A model generated the notes under the pieces. The model did no database searches. It was not told where the DNA came from and saw nothing but the letters and a program-made list of their open reading frames with translations. Positions 61,180 to 64,000 of a DNA stretch of 64,000 nt are shown piece by piece. Each line of letters opens with the position of its first letter. Within the stretch, counting starts at the first letter, position 1. Both the position numbers and the translations under genes were made by a program. Source of the stretch: Allostella vacuolata (GTDB taxonomy: Bacteria > Pseudomonadota > Alphaproteobacteria > ATCC43930 > Allostellaceae); the NCBI GenBank assembly GCA_006739055.1, contig AP019702.1:124001-188000 (forward strand). Direction: 5' to 3'.

Positions 61180-61800
61180 ATGCAGAAGTTCAATCAGCTG
61201 ACCGGTGTCGCGGCACCGCTGCCGATGATCAACATCGACACCGACAAGATCATCCCCAAGCAGTTCCTGAAGACGATCGAGCGCAAGGGCCTGGGAAAGG
61301 GCCTGTTCGACGAGCTGCGGCGGCGCCCGGACGGGACCGAGATCCCGGAATTCGTGCTGAACCAGGCGCAGTACCGCAACGCGGAGATCCTGATCGCGGG
61401 CGACAATTTCGGCTGCGGGTCGAGCCGCGAGCACGCCCCCTGGGCGCTGCTCGACTTCGGCATCCGCTGCATCATCGCGCCCAGCTTCGCCGACATCTTC
61501 TACAACAACAGCTTCAAGAACGGGATCCTGCCGATCGCCCTGCCGCAGGCGGTGGTCGACCAGCTGATGGAGGATGCCCGCAAGGGCGCCAACGCCAAGA
61601 TCGCGATCGACCTGGAAGCGCAGACCATCACCCGGCCCGACGGCGAGGTGATCCATTTCGACCTCGACCCGTTCCGCAAGCACTGCCTCCTCAACGGCCT
61701 CGACGACATCGGGCTGACCATGGAGAAGGGCGAGCGGATCGATTCCTACGAGGGCCAGCAGCAGGCGAGCCAGCCCTGGCTCTATTCCACCGCCCGCTGA
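61180..61800 (+). CDS. leuD: 3-isopropylmalate dehydratase small subunit
   Basis: 206 residues. [16 protein letters not shown] and [16 protein letters not shown] are the swivel-domain signatures. It completes the LeuC active site. The ATG at 61180 follows GGGAGGGAAGG. A strong hairpin lies in the gap to leuB. Confidence 0.96.
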   Translation: MQKFNQLTGVAAPLPMINIDTDKIIPKQFLKTIERKGLGKGLFDELRRRPDGTEIPEFVLNQAQYRNAEILIAGDNFGCGSSREHAPWALLDFGIRCIIAPSFADIFYNNSFKNGILPIALPQAVVDQLMEDARKGANAKIAIDLEAQTITRPDGEVIHFDLDPFRKHCLLNGLDDIGLTMEKGERIDSYEGQQQASQPWLYSTAR

Positions 61801-61809
61801 CTCCGTCCC

Positions 61810-61837
61810 GCGGGGGATGCCGCCCGGCATCCCCCGC
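61810..61837 (+). terminator. GC hairpin between leuD and leuB
   Basis: A perfect 12-bp stem (61810-61821 with 61826-61837) and GCCC loop begins nine bases after the leuD stop. There is no U-tract. It might partly terminate the transcript before leuB or protect the upstream message; leuB would then be expressed at a different level. Confidence 0.5.
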
Positions 61838-61894
61838 CCGCTTCCGACGACCCCTGCCTTCCGTCCTTCACTCGTGATCCGAACGGGGATGCCC

Positions 61895-63010
61895 ATGGCT
61901 GCCAACAAGAAGATTCTCGTCCTGCCCGGCGACGGCATCGGCCCCGAGGTGATGGGCCAGGTGCGGCGCGTCGTCGACTGGTTCGCCAAGCACCGCGCGG
62001 TCGGCTTCGACCTCCAGGAGGGGCTGTGCGGCGGCGCCGCCCTGGACAAGTACGGCACCCCGCTGACCGACGAGACCATGGCCGACGCCATGGAGGTCGA
62101 TGCGGTGCTGTTCGGCTCGGTCGGCGGGCCGAAATGGGACGACCTGCCGTTCGAGAAGAAGCCCGAGCGCGGCCTGCTGCGCCTGCGCAAGGAAATGGAC
62201 CTGTTCGCCAACCTGCGGCCGGCGGTGGTGTTCGACCCGCTGGTCGGCGCCTCCACCCTGAAGCCGGAGATCGTCCAGGGCCTCGACATCCTGATCATCC
62301 GCGAGCTGACGGGCGGGGTCTATTTCGGCGAGCCGCGCGGCATCGAGACCCTGCCCGACGGCACGAAGAGGGGCTTCGACACCCAGGTCTACACCACGCC
62401 CGAGATCGAGCGCGTGGCCGACGTCGCCTTCGACCTTGCCCGCAAGCGGCGCAACAAGGTGACCTCGGTCGAGAAGGCCAACGTCATGCATTCGGGCGTC
62501 CTCTGGCGCCAGACGGTGACGGCCCTCCATGCCGCCCGGCACAAGGATGTCGAACTCGGCCACATGTATGCCGACAACTGCGCCATGCAGCTGGTGCGCT
62601 GGCCCAAGCAGTTCGACGTCATCGTCACCGACAACCTGTTCGGCGACATGCTGTCGGACTGCGCGGCGATGCTGACCGGCTCGCTCGGCATGCTGCCGTC
62701 GGCCTCGCTCGGCGCCACCGACCCGACCACCGGCCGCCGTCGCGCCCTCTACGAGCCGGTGCACGGCTCGGCGCCGGACATCGCGGGCCAGGGCATCGCC
62801 AACCCGCTGGCCGAGCTGATGAGCTACTCGATGATGCTGCGCTATTCCTTCGACCTCGGGGATGACGCGGACCTCGTCGACCAGGCCATCAACAAGGTGC
62901 TGGCCGACGGCAAGCGCACCGCGGACATCGCCGAGGCCGGGTCGAGCAAGGTCTCGACCAGCCAGATGGGCGACGCGATCCTCGACGCGCTGGACCGTCT
63001 CGGCCGCTGA
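61895..63010 (+). CDS. leuB: 3-isopropylmalate dehydrogenase
   Basis: 371 residues. [29 protein letters not shown] and [18 protein letters not shown] are family marks, and the length and GGxKWDDLP loop favour LeuB over the tartrate enzyme at 46873. It oxidises and decarboxylates 3-isopropylmalate. I prefer the ATG at 61895 (MAANKKILV) to the ATG two codons earlier. Confidence 0.96.
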   Translation: MAANKKILVLPGDGIGPEVMGQVRRVVDWFAKHRAVGFDLQEGLCGGAALDKYGTPLTDETMADAMEVDAVLFGSVGGPKWDDLPFEKKPERGLLRLRKEMDLFANLRPAVVFDPLVGASTLKPEIVQGLDILIIRELTGGVYFGEPRGIETLPDGTKRGFDTQVYTTPEIERVADVAFDLARKRRNKVTSVEKANVMHSGVLWRQTVTALHAARHKDVELGHMYADNCAMQLVRWPKQFDVIVTDNLFGDMLSDCAAMLTGSLGMLPSASLGATDPTTGRRRALYEPVHGSAPDIAGQGIANPLAELMSYSMMLRYSFDLGDDADLVDQAINKVLADGKRTADIAEAGSSKVSTSQMGDAILDALDRLGR

Positions 63011-63012
63011 TC

Positions 63013-63035
63013 GCCGCCGCCTCGCCCTCGGCGGC
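63013..63035. terminator. Hairpin between leuB and the convergent hydrolase
   Basis: GCCGCCG (63013-63019) pairs with CGGCGGC (63029-63035) across a nine-base loop in the 30-base gap between convergent stops. A modest stem with no U-tract. Confidence 0.4.
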
Positions 63036-63040
63036 CCTCG

Positions 63041-64000
63041 TCAGGGGGCGGCGGGGGCGAGGTTGACGAACCGGAGCCGGCAATCGGCCCCGCTGCGGCC
63101 GGCGCAGAAGGTCAGTGCGGCGTCGCGCGCATCCTGGGTCGAGCTGCGCCCGGTCGCCCACCCGAACTGTCCCGTCGCCGCGGCGGCGAACGCCTTTTCC
63201 CCCGGCCCGGCCAGGTAGCGCTCCAGCGCGGCGCGATGGCGCTCGCCGGCCGCCGGCAGGCGGTCCACGCTCAGGACCCCCGGCGACCAGGTCGGCAGCC
63301 CGTGGGCCCGCAGGAAGCCGTCGACCAGCGGCCACCACAGCTCCTGCGCCCGGCCATAGACCGAGTGCCCGTCCTGGCCGAAGGGCGGCAGCAGGTGGAA
63401 CTCCGCCGGGGCGCCGCCGGCCCGGTAGGCGGCGTGCATCGCCCGCGACAGCTCCGGCCCGAAATAGAGATCGTTCTCGGCATAGATCCACAGGGCGGGC
63501 GCCCGCGCCGTGCGCCCGTACCGGGCGAAGGCCTCGACCAGCCGGTCGGGTCGGCAGACGTCTTTGGGCCCGCGCGAACCGCGTCCACCGGCGAAGCTGA
63601 CGATGCCGACCAGCCCGGCCGGCGGCTCGGCGGCCAGCGCCGTCGCGGCGAAGCCCCCGGCCGACACGCCGACCAGCAGCAGGCGGCTGCGGTCGGCCCA
63701 TTCCTGCCCGGCGAGCCAGACCGCGGCGTGGCGCAGGTCGCCGGCCGCCCGGCGCCCGGCGGCGGCGTAGTCGCGGCCCTCGCACGGCCCGGCACCCTCG
63801 GCGAAGGCGCCCTCGGAACTGCCATAGCCGCGGCGCAGGATCGACAGGGCGGCCCAGCCGCGATGGGCGAAGTCGCGGGCCTGCCGCCCGGCCCCCTCCG
63901 CCCGCATGCCGGCGCGGTCGGCGGGATCGCGCGGGGCGCCGTGGGTCAGCAGGACGATCGGGAAGGGCCCGGCCCCCTCCGGCCGAGCCAGGTATCCCGA
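63041..64000 (-). CDS. Alpha/beta hydrolase (dienelactone-hydrolase-like), N-terminus outside window
   Basis: About 320 C-terminal residues; the frame stays open to the last base (VLLTHGAPRDPADRAG near the edge is the oxyanion loop). The nucleophile elbow is GVSAGG, the acid probably in YAENDLYFGP and the base His in GQDGHSVYG. A C-terminal part has two cysteines. It is probably an esterase or peptidase-like hydrolase with unknown substrate, on the minus strand, convergent to leuB. Confidence 0.85.
   Translation of the reverse strand, partial: SGYLARPEGAGPFPIVLLTHGAPRDPADRAGMRAEGAGRQARDFAHRGWAALSILRRGYGSSEGAFAEGAGPCEGRDYAAAGRRAAGDLRHAAVWLAGQEWADRSRLLLVGVSAGGFAATALAAEPPAGLVGIVSFAGGRGSRGPKDVCRPDRLVEAFARYGRTARAPALWIYAENDLYFGPELSRAMHAAYRAGGAPAEFHLLPPFGQDGHSVYGRAQELWWPLVDGFLRAHGLPTWSPGVLSVDRLPAAGERHRAALERYLAGPGEKAFAAAATGQFGWATGRSSTQDARDAALTFCAGRSGADCRLRFVNLAPAAP

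Overview
The window is about 64 kb of very GC-rich chromosome, and almost every stretch is coding. The gene content points to an alphaproteobacterium, most probably in or near the Rhodospirillales. Three conserved blocks support this: ruvCAB-ybgC-tolQRAB-pal-cpoB-tilS-ftsH-folP-glmM; ffh-rpsP-rimM-trmD-rplS-leuCDB; and the zapA / 6S RNA / 5-formyl-THF cyclo-ligase arrangement. The assignment rests on recognised families and gene order, not on a search. I see no rRNA, tRNA, CRISPR array, insertion sequence, phage or integrase. No gene-free gap exceeds about 260 bases.

Layout. 1-5.4 kb: end of a short-chain dehydrogenase, a DUF429 protein, a sulfhydrylase-hydrolase-thioesterase run, then hsp20 (with a heat-shock-type promoter and a ROSE-like leader), rpmE and cyaY. 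5.4-9.3 kb: a leftward trio made of a MotA/TolQ-like channel, a MotB/OmpA-like coiled-coil partner and a frame-broken OmpA protein. 9.5-16.3 kb: leftward central-carbon run tkt-gap-hypothetical-fba-thiE-efp-suhB, with no pgk where one is often found. 16.4-18.6 kb: DUF4164-like gene, zapA, 6S RNA, 5-FCL and a YmdB-like phosphoesterase. 18.6-20.1 kb: amidase. 20.3-34.9 kb: yebC, ruvCAB, the whole Tol-Pal envelope system, tilS, ftsH, folP and an ExoD gene. 34.9-37.6 kb: tatA, glmM, thiD.

37.6-54.5 kb is more accessory: a secreted hypothetical; a MocR regulator divergent from a DUF1127 gene, a cystathionine-type lyase and a PhzF protein; a lipoprotein gene with a G12 tract; creD; two tandem RTX-repeat paralogs; a tartrate dehydrogenase with a beta-hydroxyacid dehydrogenase; a LysR / acyl-CoA dehydrogenase / ThDP-enzyme unit; a P1 peptidase; and a NIPSNAP protein. 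54.5-55.8 kb: a Fic protein with an inverted-repeat operator. 56-63 kb: the translation and leucine block. 63-64 kb: a truncated alpha/beta hydrolase.

Two points matter for any reader. Four genes (tolA, cpoB, an OmpA protein and a lipoprotein) are broken by indels in C/G runs. Three of these look like base-calling losses, while the G12 tract could also be a genuine phase-variation switch. The best regulatory signals are the RpoH-type promoter with ROSE-like leader before hsp20, and palindromic or repeated operators at the MocR, acyl-CoA dehydrogenase and fic promoters.
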